From assembly GCA_007644065.1 (NCBI GenBank), contig VJWN01000015.1, positions 976,658 through 1,040,657 on the forward strand: a stretch of DNA of 64,000 nt. Direction: 5' to 3'. The notes below the pieces were generated by a model, which did no database searches, was not told the origin of the DNA, and saw only the letters and a list, made by a program, of their open reading frames with translations. Below, one piece after another: positions 10,723-22,312 of the stretch; position 1 is the first letter of the stretch, and each line of letters begins with the position of its first letter. This DNA comes from Margaritispora aquatica (lineage: Eukaryota; Ascomycota; Leotiomycetes; Helotiales; Discinellaceae). The position numbers and the translations under genes were made by a program.

Positions 10723-12696
10723 ATGAAGCTCCTAGCTCTCTCCTCGTTCTTGTGCTCTGCGCTCTTCGCTTCCGCGGCTGTGCTTCCTGCTACGATTGTG
10801 CAGCGCGCAGCACCGGTTGGAGCTCCTGTCGCGAAAACACGCAATGGGTCGTATTATGGAACGTATAACTCGGTGCTGAATCAGGATTACTTCCTCGGTG
10901 TGCCATACGCGAGACCTCCGATTGGGAATTTGAGGTTTGCCAATCCCAAATCTTTGGGTAACAAGTGGAAGGGAGCGTTGCCTGCTACGAATTATGCTTA
11001 TGTGAGGCTCAGTTGTTGGAAGAGGCGTATGATTCAAAGCTAATGACTAAATAGGCCTGCATTGGGTATGGTGGAGATCAAATTGGTTACCAGCAGGTAA
11101 GCTCTTGACTATTTCTGTTTTGAGTCTTCTTACTCACTAGTAACTAGGCCGAAGATTGTCTGTACCTGAACATCGTCAGACCAGCTGGATATGAGAACCA
11201 AAGTCTTCCTGTAGCAGCATGGATTCACGGTATGTTTCATTCAAGTTAAGCGAGACACGGAGCTGACAAACACAGGTGGTGGTTTCTACATGGGCAGCGC
11301 CATTGATCGCCGTTACAATCTCTCATTCATAGTCGACAACTCAGTCAAGATCGGCAAACCCATCATGGCCGTCAGCATCGCATATCGCCTCGGGCCATTC
11401 GGCTTCCTGAACGGCAATGATATCGTCAAGGCCGGAGCTACCAATCTTGGGCTCAAAGACCAGAGACTTGCTTTACACTGGATCAACCAGAATATTGCCG
11501 GCTTTGGAGGTTAGTATTCCCAATTCATCATATATCTTGCAACAAACGGCTAACGTGAACTAGGCGACCCAGCCAAAGTGACAATCTGGGGAGAGAGCGC
11601 CGGTGGCGCAAGTATCGGCTTCCAACTCACCGCTTTCAACGGCCGCGACGACAAGCTCTTCCGGGCCGGTATCATGGAATCCGGCAACCCCATCTTCTAC
11701 CGTGCTCTCAACGGGACAGATTACTACCAGCCTCGTTACGCCGCACTGATCGAAGCCGCCGGCTGCACAAACTGCAGCGACTCGCTTAAGTGTCTCCGCG
11801 AGCTGCCTTTGTTCGTGCTGAACAATATCCTCAATACAACCACCTTCAACACGCTCTGGAACCCAACGCTCGATGGCGATTTTGTCGCTAGGCTGGGTAG
11901 CGAGCAGTTGGCTGATGGGTCGTTCGTGCATGTTCCTATTATTTCAGGCGCGAACAGTGATGAAGGAACGGCGTTCAGTCCAACGGGGATTAATACTGCT
12001 GCTAACATCGAGTATTACCTAAACAGTAAGTCTTCACCCCCACACGCTCGCTTAACTTCGGCACAAGCTAACCAGAGCCCAGCGACCACAACGCAACAAT
12101 ACGCACTACCATCAACCCTCGCCAGCAATCTCCTAACAGCTTATACATCCAACGACTCTAGCTATCTAATTCCAAGCTCGCAGTCCCTCGGCGGGGACAT
12201 CACGCTCGGCGCTCCCTACGGTGCCTTCTACCGCCACTCCGCCGCCTACTTCGGGGACCGGTTTTTCATCGCGGCGCGCCGCCTCACATGCCAGACGTGG
12301 GCGAAAGCCGGGTTACCAGCGTACTGCTACCGCTTCAACGTGGTGGTAGCCGGAATCCCATCGCCGGTGCAAGCGACGCATTTCCAGGAGGTGGCGTTCG
12401 TGTTCAATAACTTGAATGGGCTCGGCTATGCGACGAATCCGTTTGCTAACAAGAGCGAGAGTTTCACGGCATTGAGTGGGCTGATGAGTAAGAGTTGGGC
12501 GAGCTTCGTGAGTGATTTGGATCCGAACAGTTGGATGGGGAGGGATCCGAAGGTTGGCGCGTGGCCGAAGTACGATGTGGGTAATCCGCTGAATTTCGTG
12601 TGGGATGCCAATGTGACGAGTTATGCGGAGCCGGATACATATCGCGCGGAGGGTATCAAGCTGCTAAATGATAATTGGGGCTTGTTTAAGAGTTAA
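10723..12696 (+). CDS. Secreted type-B carboxylesterase/lipase
   Basis: The start at 10723 gives a clean signal peptide (MKLLALSSFLCSALFASAA), preferred over the in-frame upstream start at 10567. Exons 10723-11001, 11055-11096, 11148-11229, 11276-11509 and 11564-12025 are phase-consistent. A last in-frame 42-nt intron (12026-12067) is likely but its acceptor is uncertain. Family landmarks are the GVPYARPPIGNLRF strand, EDCLYLNI, an oxyanion-hole HGGGF split by an intron, the nucleophile elbow GESAGG, the acid in NSDEGT, and the catalytic His in ATHFQEVAFVF. It hydrolyses carboxylic esters or lipids outside the cell. Several NxS/T sites fit a glycosylated secreted enzyme. Substrate cannot be predicted; with the downstream tannase it fits an extracellular ester-degrading set. 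Confidence 0.9.
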
Positions 12697-14829
12697 GGCT
12701 ATGGTGGATAGTATTTGTCAAAGTTAGAGCTGGGTTCAATGTTGTGAAAACACGAAAAAGTCTTGAGTTACTAATCAAGTATAATCCCAAATCAAGTTAC
12801 GATAAATCATATATTCATGAAATCAAGGAGCGTATATAGTTACTAAATCAAGGTACTGCTGTGTGACTCTAACGGGACCCCAATCACCTTTCTAATAAGT
12901 TCAACATCTGAACCACAATTCCTTTACCATGAAGCCCCTTACTAGACTATGATTTAGACTTTGGATGTAGTGAGAATGGAAGCGAAACATAATATATATG
13001 TGGAGTCGCTGGTTGATAGGACTGACTGCTCGAATGTTGATATTTGATACCTTAAGGTACCTTAGGTAAGCTAAGATCTTTACTCAAAGAATTGCTGAAG
13101 TAATCCTACTGTACCTTAGGTAAGATTATCTACCTTTAGCGAACAGAGATGAGTGGCGGGAACATCCGGAACTAATCCGGTTTAGGATAACTGTGAGCTT
13201 TGACCTCGGCTGACGAGGCTGAGACGGAGCGGGTACTTCCATTCCCCGTCTCTCCCAGCGATCCATCTACCTCCATACTTACCTTTACTTCTACCTCTAT
13301 ATACTTTGATAGAACTTGATACTATTCTCGCTAGTGAGACAAAGGATCTTTTCCACATTGGATACTAACATGTAGCTTTGAGGATCGAATGCGAATTGTC
13401 CGTTGACTGGACATGAGTAACAATTACCAAGAATAATGCCAGTCGCACAAATGAGAATATGGCCTAAAAGCGCTGCAACATATGCAAGCCAGCCAGATCT
13501 GCGCAATCATTCCCAGATTGCGAATTGCCTACAGGGCAGGCATACGAATGACAATTACCTCAGATGATGCACACGCAGCCAGATGTCTTGAACCCATCTC
13601 AATCAGATACAAGACAGATCCGCAAAGGTGTTACCAAAAAGCATGCATCATCTGCAGGTAGAGATTGGTCTCTTCCGGGAAGTGCGATTATCCCCATATC
13701 TTCCAAAATTAGGTACGAGCTGTCGATGATAGGGGGAGACGGTGCTCGATGCTGAACGCCAGCCACTCTTCGAGCTCTTCAATCCGGAACGCTTCCCAGT
13801 CACCAGTACCTGTCATATGAGGGCAACTCGAAGCAATGTCGGAGGATAAACAACGCCAAAGGATGGGACTTCCAGAACGCCAGTGGTTCGGGTTGTTCCG
13901 CATTAATCAAATGTCTTTCCAGCTGGCTACAATTGATCCAAGGGTTCCTTCGATATCGCACAAACTCGATCTTTGGATACTAGTATTCACATATGGACTT
14001 ACTTTGGAATTCCTATATTGGAAAGCCTGAGCGAATGAATTTCGTGTTCGCGACGGCCACTCTACACAAGAGATGAACGGGGTAGCATTACCATTGATGA
14101 GGATTGGCCTTGAGATACATATACATTGGATAAGAACTGCATGATGAGAAGATCCGCTCCCTGCCTATCTACCTTTTCCCGGACCTTGCGTCTGTCCCAT
14201 GTCGAGTCAATTCTACCGTACCGAACTCTTTTCGGTCTTTTATTTTTGGCCGTCACTCACGTTAATTTCCGCATCTACAGCTTTCGCCAACACTTGCATA
14301 CGTACTACTACTACCAGCTCGATTGAAGCGCACTCAAGGTAGTGATGAGTTTTCGCCATTGCAAGCACACTGCGGGGTAACGTGGGGACTGTGGGGCTCT
14401 AAACGAGTGCGTGCAGCCTCCCGCTCTTACACCATTCTCAATTACACCAATTCCCTGATCTTTCAGGAACGACAAGAACAAAAGCTTGAAAGGTGCTACG
14501 TGGGTCCTAGGAAACAAGAAATCACGAGATTCGCTTGTCACAGAAAATCCTTGTATATCCAAATGAAATGAGCGAGGATATTCTCAAGATGTCGAGTCTT
14601 TCGGTCCCGAGAAATACTACTCAATCACACAAGGTGGAATTGGGATTTTGATTGGTATTTGCTATCCTGGATAATAACTTTATCTTCATGCTTGACTTTG
14701 ATCTTTGAAGTATAAATTCTGAGCTGTGCCCTGGTAACACAGACTTGAATCAGCACAGCTCTGCTTCTAATCAGCCACTTCTCGTGAGCAAGTCAATACA
14801 AGCCTAGCACGGCCTTTCAATCTTTGAAT
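12697..14829. other. Long intergenic region
   Basis: No supported gene in 2.1 kb. A 14-bp direct repeat GTACCTTAGGTAAG occurs at 13057-13070 and 13111-13124. Near the tannase start there is TGCGGGG at about 14369 followed by two TGGGG strings, again CreA-like. The last ~120 bp are pyrimidine-rich, as expected for a fungal promoter. Confidence 0.5.
13057..13124. repeat. Short direct repeat pair GTACCTTAGGTAAG
   Basis: Two identical 14-mers at 13057-13070 and 13111-13124, the first preceded by a further CTTAAGGTAC. The core TACCTTAGGTA is nearly palindromic. It could be the relic of a small transposable element. Confidence 0.6.
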
Positions 14830-16687
14830 ATGCGTTCTATTTTGACTATTCTGGCCTCCCTCGCTACTGTGCAGGCTCTCTCCTCCTTAGCTGATGTGTG
14901 TACCAACAGCTATGTCACCGCCCACCTCCCTGTGAACGCCTACCCTGGTATCTCAATCAATCCTTCATCGGTGGTCGCCAGTGCTGTATACAACGCTTCA
15001 ATCAAAGACGCCACTTTCTTCCCAAACGCTGTGATTGACTACTGCGCTGTTACTTTCTCGTACTCCCATAATGGACTAAACGACTCTGTCGTTGTGTCTT
15101 ATTGGCTACCGAGCCCAGACAAATTCCAAAAACGATATCTCTCAACAGGGGGTGGTGGATATGCAATCAATTCGGGAAACGGATCTCTTCCAGGTGGAAT
15201 CATTTATGGAGCTGTAGCTGGTAAGACAGATGCGGGTTTTGGGGTTTATCAAACCAATGCGCTCCCAACTTTCTTGTACGCAAATGGTACGCGAAATTGG
15301 CACAGCATTTACATGTTTGGGTATGAGGCGATCCATGAAATGGGTGTACTCGGCAAAAGTTTTACCAAAAGCTTCTATGGTATGACGGGAACATCGAAAC
15401 TCTATTCGTACTATCAAGGATGCTCAGAGGGAGGTAGAGAAGGATGGAGCCAGCTTCAAAGATTTGCAGACGAGTTTGATGGTGCCGCAATCGGCGCTCC
15501 TGCATTCAGATTTGCTTTCCAGCAGGTACAGCATCTTTATGCCAATGTGGTTGAGCAAACCATGAATTACTTTCCTCCGCCATGTTAGTGCCACTAGCTT
15601 CTTGTATTGTATTGTTGCTAACCTCGGTATAGGTGAACTGCAAGCTATTGTCAACGCTACAATCATTGCCTGTGATCCTCTAGACGGCCGAAAAGATGGT
15701 GTAGTATCTAGGACTGACTTGTGCACTGCACAGTTTGACGTCGCCAAGACTATCGGCACGCCGTACTACTGTGCGGCAACTGCAGCTTCCCCACGCTCTG
15801 GAGCTCTTCCTGCACAGAATGGAACTGTGTCCGCGAAGGCGGTAACCCTGGTGAAGAAGCTCTTTGAAGGTCTACACGATTCTCATGGACGACGTGCTTA
15901 CTTTCACTACACCCCAAGTTCAACCTTCACCGATGCTCAAACTCAGTGGAATCCTACAACTGGCAAATGGGAGCTGGCTGTGACAGGTCTTGGAGGTTCG
16001 TTTGTCCAGGTCCTTCTAGATTTGCAAACTGGAAGCAATCTCCCAAATCTTAACAACGTCACTTATGACACGCTTGTAGATTGGATCAGTGAAGGCTGGA
16101 ACAAGTACAATGATGTCTTGATGACGAACTGGCCAGATCTTACACCGTTCAAGAAAGCTGGTGGAAAGGTTATTCATTTCCATGGCGAATCTGGTATGCG
16201 AGCTTTTTTCTCATGAATACCTCTCTTTCCTAAATTGTGTGTTTATCTCTTCTCAACACAAATACTGACCAAATCAGACTACAGCATCCCCACCGCTTCC
16301 TCGGTCAGATACTGGGAGTCAGTCAGAGAAATCATGAACCCCGGGAAAAGCTACAAGGATAGCGTGGCAGCCACCAACGATTTCTATCGCCTCTTCTTGG
16401 TTCCCGGTGGTTCCCACTGTGCCGCAAATTCAGGAGAGCCTAATGGTGTTTGGCCACAAACGAGTCTTGCCAACTTGATTGATTGGGTCGAGAAGCAAGT
16501 TGCACCAGTCACACTTAATGGGACTGTCTTGGCTGGAGAAAATAAGGGACAGAACCAGCAGATTTGTGGCTGGCCTTTGAGACCTTTGTTCACAAACAAT
16601 GGCGCGAAGCTGTCGTGTGTCTATGACCAGAAGTCTATTGATAGCTGGAAGTATGAGTTGGATGCTTTTGCTATGCCAGTCTACTAA
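14830..16687 (+). CDS. Secreted tannase / feruloyl esterase B family
   Basis: Exons 14830-15583, 15633-16193 and 16278-16687 give 574 residues. A signal peptide is obvious (MRSILTILASLATVQALS). The family's CS-D-HC arrangement is complete: Cys198-Ser199 in GCSEGG, Asp439 at the exon 2/3 junction (HGESD) and His485-Cys486 in GGSHC. The two Cys are expected to form the disulfide that holds the triad together. Tannases release gallate from gallotannins, and the feruloyl esterase members release ferulate or p-coumarate from plant cell wall; the sequence alone does not separate them. STGGGGYAI and FYGMTGTSK are further family landmarks. Many N-glycosylation sequons are visible. CreA-like sites upstream fit carbon catabolite repression. 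It indicates growth on plant material. Confidence 0.93.
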
Positions 16688-16821
16688 GCGAGGAATGGCG
16701 GGCTTTAGTACACCTTCACTCAACATCTTGAACTCAGAAAGATACAGTGTCATAATCTAGCTAGGAGACTCTTGATCCTGGCTAAGTGCGCGCGCTTAAC
16801 ACTGGGGTTGTCATTAGTTAA

Positions 16822-18157
16822 TTAATCTACCTTTAATATCTTTTTGCCTTCGTCAAAATCCTCAATCCTACCACTTTGATCCCACAAAGCAGCAAGAACC
16901 TGTCTGCTTCCTTTCCACGGGCATCGAGAATGCATCACCGCATAGTTCTATGACTTTCAATCAGTATCTACGATTCTGTAGAGTGGAGAAACAATTTTGC
17001 TTACGTCGAGTAACACAACATCTCCCATCTCCCATTTGATCAAGACTTGGGACGCCTCAGCAAGTGACAATGCGAGGTCAAGATATTCCTTTTCGATTTT
17101 GTCACCATTCCCATACTCAGGTGGAGGATGATACGAGTCATCATCCCCACGGAACGGCGGCTCTGTGGCTCCATGAAATTTGCTTCTACCCCATGCACTT
17201 GTCAGATTGCCGAACCACGTTAGCAATCTCGTCTCTGCGTGTATTCTGATCACTGTCATGTCATGATTAGTAAGGATGAAGTTCGGCTTTTGGGAAGCGA
17301 TGCTTACATGGCACAATATGTGTGACGGTCAAGCTTCCATCTTCGTTCCACTCAAAATTATTACTATGACGCCTCACTTCCTGTTCAATCTTTTCTCTAG
17401 CCGTTGCTTCATCGTCACCTGGCAGCACATGCTGGCCGTATGCACCATATACACTGGTACCCGTATTCGAAACCACGTTCTCTTTGCCGTAGCGATAGAC
17501 ATATCGAACGCCTCTTCTCAGCAGCTTATCATAGAAATCAGGCGCCTCTCGTTTGATTTGCGCAGCGAGTGCAATGCTAGAGTTGATCGGTGTTTCTCCA
17601 CCTGATTAGTGTGTTAATTTTAGCTGTATACCTATATTGCGAGGATTGAGATGTACAAACCAGAATCTGGAATCTGAAGCGCAGAGAACGTCAACCAGGC
17701 TGGATTGATCGTCGACCAGCCATACTCGTTGTGCGGCCAGATAGGCAATTCGGGTGGTCTGGATGTTTACTTCAGCATGACCTCAGTAAGTAAGCGATCG
17801 AACCCACCCTTCGTTTGCAGTCTTGACATTCTTCGCTAGCACGGTCCTCATGGGTGGTCTGCCTACTTCCTCGTGCGCGAGAAAACCGAATGCATGCGCG
17901 ACTTCACTGTAGTCCTGTGGAGTCTCGATGGGAAGTCCACGAATCAATATCGCACCTCCGTGTCTTTTTGCCAATTCAGCAATTTTTCCACTGCTTGCGA
18001 GGTTCTTGATGGCTTCGACTGAAGCTGATAATGTTGGCGTTTCACTGGAAGTAACTTTCAAAGCAAGTGGAAAAGGTGCATCCCAATTAAATCCAAGTGC
18101 GTTGGTGTTTTGTTGGCCATCGAAACTGAATTTCTCGAAAGATACTTGAGATGCCAT
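16822..18157 (-). CDS. TauD/TfdA-like Fe(II)/2-oxoglutarate-dependent dioxygenase
   Basis: Five exons, 18157-17808, 17758-17661, 17601-17308, 17252-17005 and 16947-16822, give 371 residues. Iron ligands are His126 and Glu128 (PHNEYGW, a His-x-Glu variant of the usual His-x-Asp common in this fungal group) and His336 (VMHSRCPW). Arg345 is placed to bind the 2-oxoglutarate carboxylate. IVPLIRIHAETR and TWFGNL are typical of the fungal TauD-like family often annotated as clavaminate-synthase-like or trimethyllysine-hydroxylase-like. The enzymes hydroxylate a small molecule with loss of CO2; the substrate is unknown. It is divergent from an UNC93-like membrane transporter on a 446-bp promoter, suggesting uptake or export of the substrate by the partner. 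Confidence 0.88.
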
Positions 18158-18603
18158 TTTTTTTTAATTCCGAATCAGACCCAAGTTAATACATTCTACC
18201 ATCGTGGTGTGTCTCTTTTTAATGTCGTTGTATCGGAGCGATGGCCGTCGGCTCGAGAAAGGCGTCAGTGTGGTGCTGGTATGGTGTGCGAGTCTTGAGG
18301 CTCCACATAACCCCTGCATCTCGCCAAAATATGGGGAAAATAACATCAAGCACGACCTAGATCTCCATTCGTACGACCTGTTATTCACCAATTCGTTCAA
18401 GATATGGAGAAAGATGAGCAATCCGCCAAAGCTTTGGCTCTCCTGCCCTCGAATTCGCAAGATTCTTGGGGTAATCAAATTGCTGAAAATTTCCCGACTT
18501 CGGCAAAGGTAGCCGACGGTGATGCGAAATTTCCATATATAATGTCCTATTCGCCTCCTGATTTCGTTTGTATGTGTTTTACTTGCTTTGAGAATACATA
18601 AAG
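18158..18603. promoter_or_regulatory. Bidirectional promoter, dioxygenase / UNC93-like gene
   Basis: 446 bp between two divergent starts. A CGGCTCGAG string near 18249 is the only GC-rich element. No gene fits here. Confidence 0.5.
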
Positions 18604-20344
18604 ATGTCGAGTAAAGAATTCGATTCCGAGGACGGGCGTTCGCCTACAACGAAAGATGTTTCGGCAACCTCAGAAAACATCACAGATGACTTGCAAGAGA
18701 ACGAGAAGTACCATTGGTTTCGAGGCGTCTTCTTCCAGGCCACAGTTGTTGGCATCTCTGCTTTTGCGGCTCCTGGCTTGTGGAATGCCATGAATTCTGT
18801 TGGTGCTGGTGGACAACAGACACCATTTCTCGTTATGTAAGTTTTTTTTTTTTTCCCCCAGTGCTCACTTGAAGACTTATGCACTTGACATCAGGAGACA
18901 GTCTGACCATTACTAGGGCTGGCAACGCATTGCTATTCTCTTTAATGACCATCACATGTCTCACCGGTAGCATAGTCGCCAACCGCTTCGGCCTGAAAAA
19001 CACCCTCATTTTCGGCACAACGGGCTATGTCCTCTACTCCGCCGCCTTGTACACCAACAATCGCTACGGCGTGGTTTGGTTCATCTATCTCGGTTCCGCG
19101 GCCTGTGGAATCACTGCAGGGCTCTTCTGGGCAGCCGAAGGCGCCATCATGCTGAGCTACCCGGAGCCCGAGACACGAGGAAAGTACCTGGCCTACTGGC
19201 TTTGCTATAGGAATAGTGGTGGTATCCTGGGCGGTATTATCAATTTGGCTTTCAACGCAAAGGGCAAGAGGATTGGTAAGCTGGATTGGAGGACGTATAT
19301 TGTGTTTGTTGTGCTTCGTAGGTTTCCACTTCACTATTTGAATCGATGTGTTGCTTACACTTCACCAGAATGCTTTGGGCCAGCAGTAGCACTTTTACTG
19401 TCACCACCTGAGAAAGTCAGACGCAGAAATGGCACCCGTGTCCAAGTAGTTGAGCGCATCTCTGATCTCGAAGAGCTAAAAGCTCTAGGTCGACTCATGC
19501 TCCGCAAGGAGATCCTTCTTCTGTAAGCGAAGTGCCTTCCTTATCGTTACTCTCAAATCACATGAGTGACATCAGCTGACATGTTCACCCTACCTAGCAC
19601 CCCTTTATTCATCTACATCAACTGGTCCCTCCCATACTCCTCCTCCTACCTATCCCTCTACTTCAGCGTGCGCGCCCGCGCCCTCGCCTCCCTGATCTCC
19701 GCTCTGGCCCAAATCATCGGCACCCTCCTGCTGGGAACCTTCCTCGACCTCACCTCGCTAAGCATCAACCAACGGGCCCGCTTCGCCTACATCGGCATCA
19801 TGGCGCTCATTGGCGGTTGTTGGGTCTGGGGCGCTGTTGTGCAAGTCGGCTACGCGAAGCACAAGCCTGCGCTCGATTGGGACGATGGTGCTGACTTCGG
19901 CAGGGGCTGGGCGTTATATGTTATGTGGCAGGTCAACTGGGCGTTGACGTATAATTTTGGGTACTGGCTTGTGGGGAATTTGGTTAGGGAGAAGGGCGAT
20001 GTGGCGAGGTTGACGAGCGTGGTGAGGGCGTTGGAGAGTGCTGGGCAGTGTGTTTCTTCGGGGATCAGTTCGACGAGTACACCGGTAAGTTTTTGCCCTG
20101 TAAATCTATGTCTCGGATGCCATTTGTGGATGGGTTGTAGATGCTGATGAAGATGTGTGTTGCGGCAAACTCTTGCTAACTTCTCTAGCTCGTCACAGCG
20201 CTGGGAATCAATTTTGCGCTCTGGGGACTGGCGATTGTGCCTGCGTACTTAGCTATCAGGCAGGTACGAAGCCCAGTGACCGACGTGGACGTCAGCGATG
20301 GAGATAAGAAGATGGATGATAGGAGTCTTGATAAAACGCAATGA
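18604..20344 (+). CDS. UNC93-like major facilitator family membrane protein
   Basis: Exons 18604-18836, 18917-19317, 19369-19522, 19598-20084 and 20189-20344 give 476 residues. The first helix motif RGVFFQATVVGISAFAAPGLWNAMNSVGAGG is diagnostic of fungal UNC93/DUF895 proteins. Further helices follow in the MFS pattern (ALLFSLMTITCLTGSIVANR; GSAACGITAGLFWAAEGAIML; YFSVRARALASLISALAQIIG), with a central hydrophilic loop after LLLSPPEKV. The acidic N- and C-termini are probably cytosolic. Intron 1 contains a long pyrimidine tract, and its acceptor at 18916 was chosen because it gives the family's PFLV-AGNAL join. UNC93-like fungal proteins are putative transporters with few known substrates. Its divergent pairing with the TauD-like dioxygenase suggests they serve one pathway. 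Confidence 0.87.
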
Positions 20345-21493
20345 TGAATTTCACCGGCGCAGCACAGGTCCGGTCGGCGGCGGTAGGCATGTGGTAAGTG
20401 AGATGGACGGGGGAAAAGTCCATTGTAACTTGTGTAATTCATCCATTCAGCATCCAATACTATGAGAGAGTATTCATTTCTCAAATCCTCTCTATAGGGT
20501 TTCCGGGGTTCCTGGCAACATCAGTCACGTAATCAGTTGCAAGTTGTTACTCACTTCCTGCGACTTCTACACGGGCATGGCTGTAATATTCAGGGGTTCG
20601 ATATCATTTTCGAGCCGCAAGAAGCTCATTCGTCATACTGATAGTATGTTCCCGTCTCAATCCTGTACTGTTATGCGCTTCGAGGATTGGGAGTGCTAAT
20701 CACTTGCAGAGCTATATCGGCTCAAAAGTGAATGTTGTGCTTACAGGGACGACCACGTAATCTGGTGGGTTTTGAGAAGATATGCAGAACGACAAAAGCA
20801 ATAACATGACTCTCACTATCTATCCCAGTAGTGAAATATTTCTGATGGTTGAGAAACCGGAACGACTGAGATAGATTGGGGCTAAGATTCGGGGAAGTTG
20901 AAATTGAAATTTCTTTGGTCCGCTCTCGACATGGAACTTCGAACCATGTACGCTTTCCCGTGCAATTCAAACCGACTATAGCATCGTATAAGTGACATGC
21001 ACATCGTGTAAGCCGCCACCTTAATATCGTTGGCTGCTTGTGAAGATTCGCATATCTTGGCTTGAATCGCTACCTTGAAGTTATCGGTCGTATAGCAGCT
21101 GGGGGCGGGATGGGTATTGGTCGCGCTCATTACCTGGGGCTGTGATAGGGTTCAGATTAGGTTTCGGCTATGCAGGTCGTATTGCGATAGTGTAGATGTG
21201 GTTTAGCCATAGGGCTGACTGCGTGTGTTCCTAGTTGTGTTGGGGGCCGAGATGTGGTGGCGCGGGAGGGAAGATTGTTGAATGGCTTGCGGTACGATCA
21301 TGGAATTTCGGGCTCTATTCATCCATTTGAGCGAGCTTGGAGGATGGGGCTGCTGGTTTGCTTGATGTGGCCCTATACAAGATAGGAGTGAAGCATATAA
21401 GGTAGTGTCGAAGTCCTATCCAAAACACGTCTTCACCAAAAGCTATCATAGGAACTCTTAACCACAACCTAGAGACTGTTTCATCACTTAATC
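20345..21493. other. Intergenic region, weak coding hints only
   Basis: Two overlapping minus-strand frames (20722-20970 and 20882-21130, 82 codons each) were considered. Neither has a domain, a signal peptide or clear splice support. The last 130 bp before the secreted-protein start hold a likely promoter (TATAAGG at about 21397). Confidence 0.45.
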
Positions 21494-22121
21494 ATGAAGA
21501 TTACACAGAATATGCTCCTTGCTGGGCTACTCTCCCTCCCAGCCATGATCTCTGGTGCAGCACTTCCTGAGGCAGAGGCGGCGGCAGAGGCACTAGCAGT
21601 CGCAGCACCTGAGCCATATACAGGAACAACTGCTCTCATCAAGCGAGAAACCAATGGAGCTAATTGCTGTCAGTAATAATTTACTATCTCTTCACCTCTA
21701 AACTCATTTCCACCACACACCCACATGACTAACTCTCCTTTTCCGTCCCCCAACGCATCTCCCAATCAACTAGCTCCAAAGGCAACTCACCACTAACCTA
21801 TTCCATCCAGGGCGTTACAAAGACTCCTACACATCTTACTGGCGTCTCTCGACCTGGGGACCTTGGGACCAAGACTGGGGCCAAGGTCTCCTCGACAACC
21901 TGCGCGGACAGTGCTGGATCCACGGCACTGTGTCAAATTGGTATTTCGGTTTCGAGCAAGGCGTGCCACCCACAAACGGCATGGCGAGCTGGGATTTTGC
22001 CGAGCCGGCGTATACGGATCGTTGCGTGCAGGATGCGATTTGGTTGGCAAGTAATGGTGCCTCTGGCGGTGGGGGTGCGATCAATGGGGTTGTGTGCTGG
22101 GAGAGTAATAAGTGGTGGTGA
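21494..22121 (+). CDS. Small secreted Trp-rich protein with Kex2-type propeptide (effector-like, unknown)
   Basis: Two exons, 21494-21668 and 21811-22121, encode 161 residues. A signal peptide (MKITQNMLLAGLLSLPAMISGA) is followed by an Ala/Glu-rich propeptide. A dibasic LIKR site just before ETNGANC matches Kex2-type processing. The mature part, about 110 residues, has four Cys and an unusual density of Trp (for example YWRLSTWGPWDQDWGQG and CWESNKWW at the C-terminus). No database family comes to mind. The architecture (signal, acidic propeptide, KR, small Cys-containing mature domain) is that of fungal secreted effectors or antimicrobial proteins. Function is unknown and should not be assumed. 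Intron 1 (142 nt) is longer than most in the window. Confidence 0.8.
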
Positions 22122-22312
22122 GGTGAATGCGTAGAATAGTATCGGTAAATTGGAGGATGGGGTTCAAATGGGGTTGTTATCTGAAGTGAATGAGGACATA
22201 GATGATGTTGGCTAAGAATTCAAATTCAATTCAGTGAGGCTCGCTTAGCTCATTTGGCTATTTGCCCTACACGAAGTTCATATTTGTGCAAAATGAAATG
22301 ATCTACTATCGC

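Noticed and set aside
20722..21130. Two overlapping minus-strand frames between UNC93-like and secreted-protein genes
   Set aside because: Short, in different frames, with no convincing splice sites or motif; left as intergenic.
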